NCBI GenBank assembly: GCA_964577115.1
Contig: CAZNXJ010000010.1
Span: forward strand, 1-64,000
Reading direction: 5' to 3'
Length of the DNA: 64,000 bases
Origin: CAZNXJ01 sp964577115
GTDB lineage: Bacteria; Planctomycetota; Planctomycetia; Pirellulales; Pirellulaceae
Part shown: one piece after another, positions 43,769-52,729 of the stretch
How positions within the stretch are numbered: the first letter of the stretch is position 1
Layout of the letters: each line of letters begins with the position of its first letter
The notes under the pieces: generated by a model
What the model was told of the DNA's origin: nothing
The model's input: only the letters and a program-made list of their open reading frames with translations
Database searches by the model: none
Program-made: the position numbers and the translations under genes

Positions 43769-43797
43769 TTGACCCTCCGCATCAATAGCACAATGAT
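43769..43797 (+). promoter_or_regulatory. Candidate promoter of the cusBA-like operon
   Basis: TTGACC (43769-43774), a 17-bp spacer and AATGAT (43792-43797) form a fair sigma-70 promoter. The start of transcription would be near 43804, about 90 nt before the adaptor ATG. No metal-regulator gene or clear palindrome is seen nearby. Confidence 0.45.
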
Positions 43798-43894
43798 GGT
43801 GACGGGTGAACCGCCCTGCGACAATTCGGTCACTTCTCTCCTTATTTGTCTTTGTCGAATCGTTGCGTTTCCGTAAAACGCTGCGGAACCGTCC

Positions 43895-45343
43895 ATGCCC
43901 TCTGGTCCCATTCGTCGCTCGACACCCAGCACCGAAGCTTCGCCCAGCGTGCGCGTTTGTCCAACGCAGACGCGCTTGCCGCTCGCCGCGCTGACGTTGT
44001 TACTAGCGCTGCTTACGCTCGCCGGCTGTCAGCGTATGCGGGAAGCGGAGCCGAATGCATCGGCCGCACACTCTGCATCGTCCGATCACGAGCATCACGA
44101 CGATGAACATGCGTCGGGCGCTTCCGACCATGATAATCCCCACGATCACGGGGCCAAGGGTGCAGCGACAATCGAGCTCAGTCCAGCCGCTCGACGCAAC
44201 CTCGGTTTGCGGACGACGCGTGTCCAGCTGGCGGACTACACGCGGCACGTCGCGATACCGGCGATGGTGACCGAGCGGCCTGGCCGCTCGCAGGTCGCGA
44301 TTGCCGCGCCGCTGACCGGCATCGTAACTGACATTCACGTCACTCCGGGCGAAGCCGTTCACCCCGAGCAGCCGCTGTTCCGGATGCGCCTGACGCATGA
44401 AGACCTCGTGACCGCGCAGCGCGAGTTCCTGCAAACGGCCGAAGAATTGGACGTCGTTCGCAAAGAAATCGCCCGCCTTCAACAGGCCGGCGATGCGATT
44501 GCAGGACGTCGCATTCTCGAGCAGCAGTATGAACTCCAGAAACGTGAAGGCGTGGCGCGTGCCGCGCGGCAAGGTCTGCTTCTGCACGGGCTCACCAACG
44601 AGCAAATTGACCAAATTATCGAGACGCGCGAATTGCTCCAGTCGCTGGTCGTTTCGGCTCCGCCGTTCTCGGAAGATATTGATCATCAACCCGTCGAGCA
44701 CCTGTACCATGTGCAGTCGCTCAACGTGAAACGCGGTCAGCATGTGGCGGCCGGCGAAATGCTGGCCGTGCTGGCCGATCACTGTCTGCTGCTCGTCGAA
44801 GGCCAGGCATTTGAAGAGGATGCGCCTTATTTGATCGAGGCGGCGCGAGGCGCGCTAGCCATCGAGGTGATCGACGCCGAGCGGTCAGGGCAAGACGGTC
44901 CGAGCGAGCCGCTGCAGATCCTCCACCTCGCCGACCAGGTGGATCCGGAGACGCGGGCCCTGCGGTTTTACCTGGCACTGCCCAACGAGCTGTCTCGAGA
45001 TCAACAAGTGGGTGAGCACCGGTTTGTGGGCTGGCGTTATCGTCCGGGCCAGCGCATGACGATTCGACTTCCGACCGGCGAAGGCTGGAAGCAGCAGATC
45101 GTGTTACCGGCCGAAGCGGTCGTTGACGAAGGCGCCGAATCCTATGTATTCCGCCGTGACGGAGGGCATTTCGACCGTGTTCCGGTTCACGTTCTGTACC
45201 GAGGACCGGATGCCGTCGTCATCCGCCAGCAGCCCGACCTGATCGGCAGTTCGGTCGCAACGCGCGGCGCCTACCAGATGCATCTCGCGATCAAGAACCG
45301 CTCCGCTCCCAGTGTGGATCCGCATGCGGGGCATAGTCACTAG
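43895..45343 (+). CDS. RND efflux periplasmic adaptor, CusB/CzcB type
   Basis: A 482-residue membrane fusion protein. LLTLAGC (Cys45) is a lipobox after a long N-terminal segment. Residues about 58-88 are very His/Asp-rich (DHEHHDDEHASG, DHDNPHDHGAKG), typical of metal-binding adaptors. Then come the barrel-sandwich hybrid (VAIAAPLTGIVTDIHVTPGEAVHPEQPL), an alpha hairpin, and the beta-barrel (VDPETRALRFYLALPN) with a C-terminal HAGHSH tail. It links the RND pump to an outer-membrane factor, which is not in the window. It starts at ATG 43895 without clear SD; the next gene follows after 23 bp. The metal (Cu, Ag, Zn, Co) cannot be fixed from sequence. Confidence 0.88.
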   Translation: MPSGPIRRSTPSTEASPSVRVCPTQTRLPLAALTLLLALLTLAGCQRMREAEPNASAAHSASSDHEHHDDEHASGASDHDNPHDHGAKGAATIELSPAARRNLGLRTTRVQLADYTRHVAIPAMVTERPGRSQVAIAAPLTGIVTDIHVTPGEAVHPEQPLFRMRLTHEDLVTAQREFLQTAEELDVVRKEIARLQQAGDAIAGRRILEQQYELQKREGVARAARQGLLLHGLTNEQIDQIIETRELLQSLVVSAPPFSEDIDHQPVEHLYHVQSLNVKRGQHVAAGEMLAVLADHCLLLVEGQAFEEDAPYLIEAARGALAIEVIDAERSGQDGPSEPLQILHLADQVDPETRALRFYLALPNELSRDQQVGEHRFVGWRYRPGQRMTIRLPTGEGWKQQIVLPAEAVVDEGAESYVFRRDGGHFDRVPVHVLYRGPDAVVIRQQPDLIGSSVATRGAYQMHLAIKNRSAPSVDPHAGHSH

Positions 45344-45366
45344 GCCAAGGATCGCGAGCTGGCGGC

Positions 45367-48300
45367 ATGCATAACCTGCTCAACGGCGTCATTCGCTTCT
45401 CGCTCAGTAACCGGTTGCTGATCATTGCTGTCGCCACCTTGCTGCTCGTGCTGGGCGGATGGCAACTAGTGCAGCTGCCCATCGACGTCTTTCCGGACTT
45501 GAATCGACCGCGTGTCGTAGTGATGGTCGAGGCTCCGGGACTCGCTCCGGAAGAAGTCGAATCCCTTGTCACACTTCCGATCGAAACGGCGATCAACGGC
45601 GCTACAGGCGTCGAGGCGGTACGGAGCTCTTCCGGAGTCGGCATCGCGGTAATTACGGTCGAATTCGCGTGGGGCACCGATATTAACGACGACCGGCAGG
45701 TTGTCACCGAGCGGCTCGCGGTCGCCAGCGAACAGTTGCCCGAAGGCATCCGACCACAGCTCGCACCGATCTCGTCCATCATGGGGCAAATTGCCCTCGC
45801 CGCGGTGCTTAGCCGGCCCACGGCAACACCGCCTGTCCTGACGTTGGACGCGGTTCCATCGGAATTGCTCGTTGCGGGACCCGTGCCCGCCGCGCTGCGA
45901 ACGGCACTCGAGCAAGGCGGACTCGCGGTCTCGGCGGGTAGTGAATTGCGCGTCGAGCGGCCGGGGGAACGCTGGCTGCTAGTAGACGGCGAACGGCCAA
46001 GACAATGGACCCTCGTCCAGCACGAGGGGCAACTGCGCGTGCACCAAGGTGTTTCGCCGATGGAACTGCGCACGCTGGCCGACTGGGTCATTCGGCAACG
46101 TCTGTTGACGATCGAAGGTGTCTCGCAAGTCTTTGTCATGGGTGGCGAGCGGAAGCAGTTCCAGGTGCTCGTGAATCCGGACCTGCTGCGGCAGTACGGG
46201 GTGTCGATGCACGAAGTTGAGCAAGCGCTACAGGCCAGCAATCAGAACGCCACGGGCGGTTACCTCGAACAAAAGCCCTATGAACTACTCGTTCGCGCGA
46301 TCGGACGCATTACTTCGATCGACGAGCTGCGCGACGTGATCGTGAAGCAGCGTCCCGAGCGCAGCGTGGCGCTGCATCAGGTCGCGACTGTACGCGAGGG
46401 GCCTCAAGTCAAGCGAGGTGATAGCGCCGCGTGGCAGCGCGACGAGGACGGAGAATTCTTCGGCGGTCCGGCGGTCGTGCTGACGATCAACAAGCAACCG
46501 GGAGCCGACACACGCCGCGTCAGTGAAGACGTTGTCGCGACGCTGCGCGACCTGGAAGCACAGTTACCGCCGGACGTTGTCGTACTACCGAGCTTGTACC
46601 AGCAGCGCGATTTTATTGATCGCGCCATCGCGAATGTGGTCGAGGCGCTGCGCGATGGAAGCATCCTCGTGCTCGTGATCCTGTTCCTGTTCTTAATGAA
46701 CTTGCGGACGACGTTCATTACGCTGACCGCCATTCCGCTATCGATTGTCATCACTGGGCTGGTGTTTCGCTGGTTTGGCCTCTCCATCAACACGATGACC
46801 CTCGGCGGAATTGCCGTGGCGATTGGCGAGCTGGTGGACGACGCTATTGTTGACGTTGAAAACATCTTTCGCCGATTGCGCGAGAACCGGCAGAAGGAAC
46901 AGCCCGAGCCGGCTCTGCGAGTCGTCTTTGAGGCCAGCGTCGAGATTCGCAATTCGATCATCTTCGGCACGATGATCGTCGTTCTCGTGTTTATTCCTCT
47001 GTTTGCGCTGAGCGGGATTGAAGGCCGGCTCTTCACGCCGCTCGCGGTTGCCTACATCGTCTCTATTATCTCGTCCTTGTTCGTGTCCCTGACCGTGACG
47101 CCCGTGCTTTCGTACTGGCTGCTGGGGCGTGAGCGTGACGCACTGCCCGAACGTGAAAGCTGGGTGGTGCACCAATTGAAACGCGTCGCCGGCGTGGTCA
47201 TCCGATTGTGTCTGCGCTTTCCGCGCACGGTACTCGCGGTGGCCGCCGTGGCTGTGTTGGCGAGCGGAGTAGCACTCGTCATGTTACAGCGCGATTTTTT
47301 GCCGCCGTTTGACGAGGGGGCGGTCCAGGTGAATGTCTTGCTGCCACCGGGGGCTTCGCTGGAAACATCGAACGACATCGCGTCTCAGGCCGAGCAGCAA
47401 TTGCGACGGATCGAGGCCGTGCAATCGATCGTTCGAAAGACGGGCCGAGCGGAACTGGATGAACATGCGGAGGGAGTCAACGTGTCCGAACTGGTGCTGG
47501 CGCTCGACCCGGAAGCACCTCAGGAGCGACAGGAGATCCTACAGCAGATCCGCGCGCGATTGGATGAAGTGCCGGGAATTGTGACGAGTGTCGAGCAGCC
47601 AATCAGTCATCTGATCTCGCACATGCTGTCCGGTGTTCGCGCTCAAGTTGCCATCAAAGTATTTGGCGATGATTTGGAGGTGCTGCGCCGAGTGGCCGCG
47701 GAGATGCAGGCGGCGATCGCCGAGGTGCCGGGCGTCGAGGATTTGCAGGTGGAACCTCAGGTGCTAATTCCGCAGCTGCGCATCGAAGTCGACGGCCACC
47801 GCCTGAAGCAGTACGGGCTGACTCGCGGCGAGGTAACCGAGTTAATCGAGACGGCCATGGGCGGGCGCGTTGTTTCGGAAGTGCTGCAAGGCCAGCGCAA
47901 ATTTGATCTGCTCGTCCGGTTGGACGAGCCGTACCGGGAAGATCTCGAACGGCTTCGGCGGCTAACGATCGAATTGCCTTCGGGCGGGACGACAAAGCTC
48001 GCATCGGTGGCGCGGATCTATAAGAGTGCGGGACCGAATACGATCAACCGCGAGCAGGTACAGCGGCGGATCGTGCTGCAATGCAACGTTGCCGGGCGAG
48101 GGCTGGTGGATGTCGTCCAGGACATCCGGCAGAAGCTTCTTCCGATCGAGCAGGAATTGCCGGCGGGGTATCACGTCGAATACGGCGGCCAGTTCGAAAG
48201 CCAGCAGTCGGCCTCGCGTACGATTGCCGTCTTGTTCGTGTTTACCGTGATCGGCATGTACCTCGTGCTGTACACCTTATTCCGCAGCGGAAACCTCGCG

Positions 48301-48762
48301 CTCCAGGTCATGATCGCGCTGCCGATGGCTCTCATTGGAAGTGTGGCGGCGCTCTATGTGACGGGGCAGACGCTGACGATCGCGGCGATGGTCGGCTTCA
48401 TTTCCCTGTGCGGCATCGCGTCCCGTAATGGCATCCTGCTGATCAATCATTATCTCCATCTGGTGCAGTACGAGGGCGAGCAGTTCACGCAGGCGATGAT
48501 CGTGCGTGCCGGGCAGGAGCGCCTTGCGCCTGTGTTGATGACCGCGTTGACTTCGGGGATCGGCCTGCTGCCGCTTGCCCTAGCCGCCGGCGAACCAGGC
48601 AAAGAGATCCTCTATCCGGTGGCTACCGTGATCATCGGCGGGCTGATGAGCAGCACGCTGCTCGAGTTTCTCGTCCGCCCCGCGCTTTTCTGGCTGCTCG
48701 GCACAAAATCCGCCGCCCGAGCGCTCGAACGCCAAGTGGAAAACCACGAATTACACGAATGA
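45367..48762 (+). CDS. Heavy-metal RND efflux transporter, CusA/CzcA type
   Basis: An 1,131-residue inner-membrane pump with 12 helices in two halves. VFPDLNRPRVVVMVEAPGLAPEEVE, GGIAVAIGELVDDAIVDVENIFRRLRENR (TM4 acids) and GGQFESQQSASRTIAVL with ALPMALIGSVAALY and GIASRNGILLINHYLHL are standard HME-RND parts. The protein is about 80-100 residues longer than CusA/CzcA because of an insert at residues about 150-228, rich in Pro, Val, Leu and Glu, just before the conserved SPMELRTLADWVIRQRL in the porter domain. It works with the upstream adaptor. The C-terminus (NHELHE) is encoded inside an inverted repeat shared with the convergent Ku gene. Confidence 0.9.
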   Translation: MHNLLNGVIRFSLSNRLLIIAVATLLLVLGGWQLVQLPIDVFPDLNRPRVVVMVEAPGLAPEEVESLVTLPIETAINGATGVEAVRSSSGVGIAVITVEFAWGTDINDDRQVVTERLAVASEQLPEGIRPQLAPISSIMGQIALAAVLSRPTATPPVLTLDAVPSELLVAGPVPAALRTALEQGGLAVSAGSELRVERPGERWLLVDGERPRQWTLVQHEGQLRVHQGVSPMELRTLADWVIRQRLLTIEGVSQVFVMGGERKQFQVLVNPDLLRQYGVSMHEVEQALQASNQNATGGYLEQKPYELLVRAIGRITSIDELRDVIVKQRPERSVALHQVATVREGPQVKRGDSAAWQRDEDGEFFGGPAVVLTINKQPGADTRRVSEDVVATLRDLEAQLPPDVVVLPSLYQQRDFIDRAIANVVEALRDGSILVLVILFLFLMNLRTTFITLTAIPLSIVITGLVFRWFGLSINTMTLGGIAVAIGELVDDAIVDVENIFRRLRENRQKEQPEPALRVVFEASVEIRNSIIFGTMIVVLVFIPLFALSGIEGRLFTPLAVAYIVSIISSLFVSLTVTPVLSYWLLGRERDALPERESWVVHQLKRVAGVVIRLCLRFPRTVLAVAAVAVLASGVALVMLQRDFLPPFDEGAVQVNVLLPPGASLETSNDIASQAEQQLRRIEAVQSIVRKTGRAELDEHAEGVNVSELVLALDPEAPQERQEILQQIRARLDEVPGIVTSVEQPISHLISHMLSGVRAQVAIKVFGDDLEVLRRVAAEMQAAIAEVPGVEDLQVEPQVLIPQLRIEVDGHRLKQYGLTRGEVTELIETAMGGRVVSEVLQGQRKFDLLVRLDEPYREDLERLRRLTIELPSGGTTKLASVARIYKSAGPNTINREQVQRRIVLQCNVAGRGLVDVVQDIRQKLLPIEQELPAGYHVEYGGQFESQQSASRTIAVLFVFTVIGMYLVLYTLFRSGNLALQVMIALPMALIGSVAALYVTGQTLTIAAMVGFISLCGIASRNGILLINHYLHLVQYEGEQFTQAMIVRAGQERLAPVLMTALTSGIGLLPLALAAGEPGKEILYPVATVIIGGLMSSTLLEFLVRPALFWLLGTKSAARALERQVENHELHE

Positions 48763-48799
48763 CACGAACGTGCCCGCCTCCCAATTCGTGTCATTCGTG
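48754..48799. terminator. Perfect 15-bp inverted repeat shared by convergent genes
   Basis: CACGAATGACACGAA (48754-48768) and TTCGTGTCATTCGTG (48785-48799) are perfectly complementary with a 16-nt loop. The left arm covers the end of the RND gene and the right arm covers the end of the Ku gene (stop at 48791). It probably ends both transcripts. No long T-tract follows. The sequence belongs to the same motif family as 7695-7717, so it may be a dispersed repeat that has become a terminator. Confidence 0.6.
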
Positions 48800-49636
48800 G
48801 TTCCGAGAATGCTTCGCGCGCCGTAATCCCTCGCGAATCGATTCCAACAAATCGATCAGGCTTTCCTCTTCTTCCTCGAGCGCGACTTGCTCGGGGACGG
48901 CCACCACGTCTTCTCCACGTTTGTACTTGCGTTCGGCCAGTTGGCGCAGGCCCGCGGCGTACTCATCCCGAAGGTGATCGGTATCGATGTCCTCCTTCAT
49001 CAACTTGCGCATCGCCTTCTCATATTCGGCGACGCGCTTCTTGTTTACTTTTGTGGGTTCTGGCAGCCCGACCTCCGAGGGCTCCCGGACTTCGTCTGCA
49101 AATCGCAATGTTTCCGCTCGCAATATGCCGTTCTCGGCCAGAATTGCGACGAGATGTTCCTTTGTCCGCATGACGAACGTTGCAATTCCGACCCGCCCAG
49201 ATTGTTCCAGGACTTCGGCGAGCAGGCGGTAGGCCTTAGTCGATTTTCCGACGGGAATCAGAAAATAGGCGTGCTCGAACAACAGAGGCGGGATCTCATC
49301 AGCGGGCGCGAACTGGCGGAGATCGATATCACGCGTCTTACGTGGCTCGATGGCTTCCAGCTCTTCGTCTCGGAGGACTACGTAGTCATTCTCCTTGACG
49401 CGAAATCCGCGGACAATATGTTCCGCATGAATGTCGCGTTGGTGCCGTTCACAGTAATAGCGGCGGCTGAGCGGCGTGCCGTCGGCGTCGAGCATGCGCA
49501 GCGACGTTGTCGCACTCCGATTCGCGGGAAATAGTTCGACCGGAATATTAACCAGCCCGAAGGTGAGTGTTCCCGACCAGAATGGACGCGCTCGGCGCCT
49601 CGCTTTCTTCCGTGATGTTTTCTTCGTCGTCGCCAT
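48791..49636 (-). CDS. ku: Non-homologous end-joining protein Ku (copy 1)
   Basis: A 281-residue bacterial Ku from ATG 49636 (AGGTGG 5-6 nt upstream; a GTG at 49645 is in frame). The Ku core runs from RARPFWSGTLTFGLVNIPVELFPA to about residue 255: RYYCERHQRDIHAEHIVRGFRVKENDYVVLRDEELEAIEP, FLIPVGKSTKAYRLLAEVL, RTKEHLVAILAENGILRAETLRFADEVREP. A basic N-terminal tail (KKTSRKKARRRAR) and an acidic C-terminal stretch are present. Ku binds DNA ends as a dimer and recruits LigD, which is not in the window. The last codons lie in the inverted repeat at 48754-48799. It is downstream of a second Ku gene. Confidence 0.92.
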   Translation of the reverse strand: MATTKKTSRKKARRRARPFWSGTLTFGLVNIPVELFPANRSATTSLRMLDADGTPLSRRYYCERHQRDIHAEHIVRGFRVKENDYVVLRDEELEAIEPRKTRDIDLRQFAPADEIPPLLFEHAYFLIPVGKSTKAYRLLAEVLEQSGRVGIATFVMRTKEHLVAILAENGILRAETLRFADEVREPSEVGLPEPTKVNKKRVAEYEKAMRKLMKEDIDTDHLRDEYAAGLRQLAERKYKRGEDVVAVPEQVALEEEEESLIDLLESIREGLRRAKHSRNHE

Positions 49637-49645
49637 GCTGTCCAC

Positions 49646-50422
49646 CTATCCTTTCGTCGATGACAGGCTCGCTCGCAGAGCATCGGCAAGCGACCTCCGC
49701 CGTGTGGTGGGTTCCGTCGCATCGGGTACATCGACGGTTCCTCCTTTCTGCTTGGTCTTGATCAGGTTGAGCACGCGCTGGCGATAATCGTCTTGGTACT
49801 GATCGGCATCGAAGTCGTCAGACAGAGCGCCGATGAGCTGTTCGGCGAGCTTTAGTTCGCGGGCATCGAGCGGCGGGCTGGAGGGCGGGTCCAGCATCGA
49901 CGCGGGTACGACTTCGTCCGCATGGCGCAAGGTGATCAACATTAGGTAATCTCCTTCCGCTCGCAGCGCCCCCACGTATCGCTTCTTGCGCATGACCCAG
50001 TGCGCCACGGCCTCGCAGCCCGTTTTCTTCAGTGCTTCGACGAACGCGAAGTAATCTTCCTCCCGGTCCTGGTCAGGCCCGAGATAGTACGGCCGGTCAT
50101 ACCACTGGTGATTGATGCGTCCGGACGGTACCAGCCGTTCGATTTCGAGCGCACGCGATTCTGCCGGCTCCAACCTCGCCAGCTCGCCTTTCGTCAGCAC
50201 GACGAACGTGCCCGGTTCGAGCTCATATCCGTGCTTGGCGGCGCGCGCGTTTACAGTCTTGCCTGTGCGGGGATTGACCATCCGCTGCTTGAGTTGCTGG
50301 AGATCCTGATCGTGCAACAGGTGGAAATGAATGTTCCGTTCCCGTACCGCAGCATACAGTTTGACGGGAAGACGAATGGACCCCAGTTCGATCATGCCTT
50401 TCCAAATTGCTCGAGCCGCCAT
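49646..50422 (-). CDS. ku: Non-homologous end-joining protein Ku (copy 2)
   Basis: A 258-residue Ku paralogue from ATG 50422, supported by GAGGAGG 8 nt upstream. AIWKGMIELGSIRLPVKLYAAVRERNIHFHLLHDQD, the basic linker PRTGKTVNARAAKHGYELEPGTFVVLTKGELARLEP, YYLGPDQDREEDYFAFVEALKKTG and KKRYVGALRAEGDYLMLITLRHADEV show the Ku fold. It is clearly diverged from copy 1 rather than a recent duplicate. The two genes are 10 bp or less apart and co-directional, so they are likely made together and might form a heterodimer or have divided roles. Confidence 0.92.
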   Translation of the reverse strand: MAARAIWKGMIELGSIRLPVKLYAAVRERNIHFHLLHDQDLQQLKQRMVNPRTGKTVNARAAKHGYELEPGTFVVLTKGELARLEPAESRALEIERLVPSGRINHQWYDRPYYLGPDQDREEDYFAFVEALKKTGCEAVAHWVMRKKRYVGALRAEGDYLMLITLRHADEVVPASMLDPPSSPPLDARELKLAEQLIGALSDDFDADQYQDDYRQRVLNLIKTKQKGGTVDVPDATEPTTRRRSLADALRASLSSTKG

Positions 50423-50487
50423 GCCATTCGCCTCCTCGCGAAGTCTGTCCACCGTGCGGCGAGGCCGCTGTCCGGGGTTCCAATCCT

Positions 50488-51552
50488 TCAGGTTCGATTG
50501 GGATCTGCCGAACGCGAATCACCGAGCAGATCCACGATGTAAAACTCGCGTATCAGTACCATCGCCACTGCCGCCAATGGCGTTCCCAATACCACGCCGA
50601 GGGGGCCCGTCAGCATGCCGATTGCCAGTAGGGCGAAGATCGTAACGACCGGCGGCAGATGTACCTCGTGGCGCTGAATGATCGGCGTAACGAGATAACT
50701 TTCCAGCAATTGCAGGACCATATAGAGGATAAAGACGTAGAGAGCGGTCTGGGGACCCTGTTGAAATCCGAGCAGCAGCGGCGGCACCGCGGCGAGAATG
50801 GGCCCGACATATGGAACGAACTCGGCGATACCCGTCAGCAGTCCCAGAAGTGCGGCGTAGCTGATTCCCAGCATCCACAGGCCGAGCGCGGCCACCACGG
50901 TAATGATCGCCATGGAAATCAGGCGAGCGATGATGAAGGCCCAGAGCGTCTCGTACAGTTGCTCAAGCACCTCGCGGAAGCGCGCCCGGCGGGCCGGTGG
51001 AATGACGCGCGTTGCGATTCTTGTGTAGAGTTGCGGCTGAGCGGCAAAGTAGATGCCGAATGCCACGACCACCAGCACGCCCGCCACCGCGCCTATGATC
51101 CAGGAGACGGTTCGCTGTGCGAACCGGAGCCCTTGGCCGTCGGACATAGCCTCCGCGACCGCGCGCTGAGGGGTCGTGTCGCCGAGGTAATGGCGGAGTA
51201 GTTCATATTGCCGTGCCTGTTCGACGAGACTGTTTACCGCATTATCAAGCTGGTTCTGTAGCTCGCCGGCTTGCTGAATGATCGTTTGCGCTGAGTAAAC
51301 GATGATGCCCGCGCAAAGGGCGGTCATTACCAGCAGGATAAGCGCCAACGACCAAGCGTAGGACAGCGTCGTCCAGCGGCTGACCGTATGGCCAAATCCA
51401 TGAAGAAAAATTCCGAAGAGAGCTCCGGCGAAGAGTAGCAGCAGGGCGTCGAGAGCGAAATAAGCGATCAGCAGCGTTACGGCGGAGCCGAGCGCAATCG
51501 CGACGATCGCGACCGTGCGCTCGAGAAAAGTCCATGGGCGAACGGACGTCAT
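50488..51552 (-). CDS. AI-2E-family (PerM/TqsA-like) transporter
   Basis: A 354-residue membrane protein from ATG 51552. The family pattern is clear: about eight helices, FAGALFGIFLHGFGHTVSR, a long periplasmic-type segment with IIQQAGELQNQLDNAVNSL, then LGISYAALLGLLTGIAEFVPYVGPILAAVPPLLLGF, QLLESYLVTPIIQRHEVHLPPVVTIFALLAIGMLTGPLGVVLGTPLAAVAMVLIREFY. Members export AI-2 or act as Na+/H+ or organic solute exporters. The start is uncertain: in-frame codons extend to 51795, but that part is Gly/Ser-rich without family similarity. The 247-bp gap to queE holds no gene I can support. Confidence 0.85.
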   Translation of the reverse strand: MTSVRPWTFLERTVAIVAIALGSAVTLLIAYFALDALLLLFAGALFGIFLHGFGHTVSRWTTLSYAWSLALILLVMTALCAGIIVYSAQTIIQQAGELQNQLDNAVNSLVEQARQYELLRHYLGDTTPQRAVAEAMSDGQGLRFAQRTVSWIIGAVAGVLVVVAFGIYFAAQPQLYTRIATRVIPPARRARFREVLEQLYETLWAFIIARLISMAIITVVAALGLWMLGISYAALLGLLTGIAEFVPYVGPILAAVPPLLLGFQQGPQTALYVFILYMVLQLLESYLVTPIIQRHEVHLPPVVTIFALLAIGMLTGPLGVVLGTPLAAVAMVLIREFYIVDLLGDSRSADPNRT

Positions 51553-51799
51553 ATCGGGGCTCGTTCCGCTCCCGTATCCGGCCGTTCCGGGTGAAATGGC
51601 AGACGATTTAGAGGAATCGCCCAAGTTCAGCTCGCCTTGCACACAATTTGCATCACTTTCGCAGAAACCGCTCGGCGGACCGACAACGGCGCCGCCGCTA
51701 AGAGGGGCTCCGAGGCAAATTCTGCGCCGGACGCGAGCGCGATCTTGCACGAGCAATGGCTTCGCTTGCTGCGGGATGAATCCATCTACCGCCAATGCT

Positions 51800-52729
51800 T
51801 CACACGCCTCGGCGGTTGCCCCACAGGCGAACGTGCAGCCGGTCCGTGAAGTTGTAGCCGAGCCGCAAGCACTGCTCGGCGACCCACGCGCCGTGCGCTC
51901 GCAGCTGTTCGTCGTCTGTTCCTTCCGGCATCAGGTAGATGCGTTCCGGAGCGATTTCGTATCGCGCGGCGAGTGACACCACTTCGTCGATGTCCGGCGG
52001 TGCCGTGACGACAAATTTGAAATACGCCCGATTACAACGTGAAAAGAATTGCAGCGCTTCGGGTTTTTCTCGCAGCCGCTGAGCGACCTCGGCGCCGGCC
52101 AGTTTGGGCGAGACATTATACTGCTCCACCATGCGATCAAGCGGCTCATCAGGAACCAGCGTGCCGTTCGTCTCCACCTCGAACCAGTACCGCGCATCCA
52201 CAGCGCGCAGGCGTCTCATCGCCTCAAAGAGATCCGGCTGGTGCAAGAGCGGCTCGCCCCCCGTCCAAACCACGTTGCGGCACGGAAAAGCTTGGATGCG
52301 TTCCACCACCTCGGCGACCGGCAGATCCAGAACCTCGTCCTCTCGCCGGTACTTCACTGGTCCGGACTCCGCGTCTCGGCGGTGACGAAACGACGTGCCT
52401 TCCCAATTCCACGTGTAGTCCGTATCGCACCAAACGCAGTGCAAGTTGCAATGCGAAGTGCGCACGAAGATGCTCGGCCTGCCCTGACTGCGACCTTCTC
52501 CTTGTATGCTCAGGAAAATCTCAGCGTCTTGTCCGTGCCGAGCGAGTTTCACTTGCAATTGTTCCGATGGGTATGGCGACCGAAAACGGCCGAGGATCTG
52601 TGCGACCGACTCGTGAGGGATGGCGGGGCTAAGCCGCGGGCCAGCCAAGCATTCCGATGGAACACGTTGGTTATTGGCGAGCGTTCTCGTCGGCTGTGGG
52701 GCGCCAGGCGATTTCGTAAAGTTTGCCAT
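51800..52729 (-). CDS. queE: 7-carboxy-7-deazaguanine synthase (radical SAM), QueE
   Basis: A 309-residue radical SAM protein. FLSIQGEGRSQGRPSIFVRTSHCNLHCVWCDT holds the 4Fe-4S site C94-x3-C98-x2-C101 and the QueE signature; RNVVWTGGEPLLHQPDL, YWFEVETNGTL and YNVSPKLAG complete the family. It rearranges 6-carboxytetrahydropterin to 7-carboxy-7-deazaguanine in queuosine synthesis. No other que gene is in the window. The first 55-60 residues are an extension relative to typical QueE and the ATG at 52729 overlaps the WD40 gene by 59 bp; a GTG at 52552 (just before the conserved part) is a possible start. Confidence 0.85.
   Translation of the reverse strand: MANFTKSPGAPQPTRTLANNQRVPSECLAGPRLSPAIPHESVAQILGRFRSPYPSEQLQVKLARHGQDAEIFLSIQGEGRSQGRPSIFVRTSHCNLHCVWCDTDYTWNWEGTSFRHRRDAESGPVKYRREDEVLDLPVAEVVERIQAFPCRNVVWTGGEPLLHQPDLFEAMRRLRAVDARYWFEVETNGTLVPDEPLDRMVEQYNVSPKLAGAEVAQRLREKPEALQFFSRCNRAYFKFVVTAPPDIDEVVSLAARYEIAPERIYLMPEGTDDEQLRAHGAWVAEQCLRLGYNFTDRLHVRLWGNRRGV

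Noticed and set aside
48791..50422. A LigD/primase-ligase gene beside the Ku pair
   Set aside because: Neighbouring genes are an RND pump and an AI-2E permease; no ligase or polymerase motif was seen in the window.
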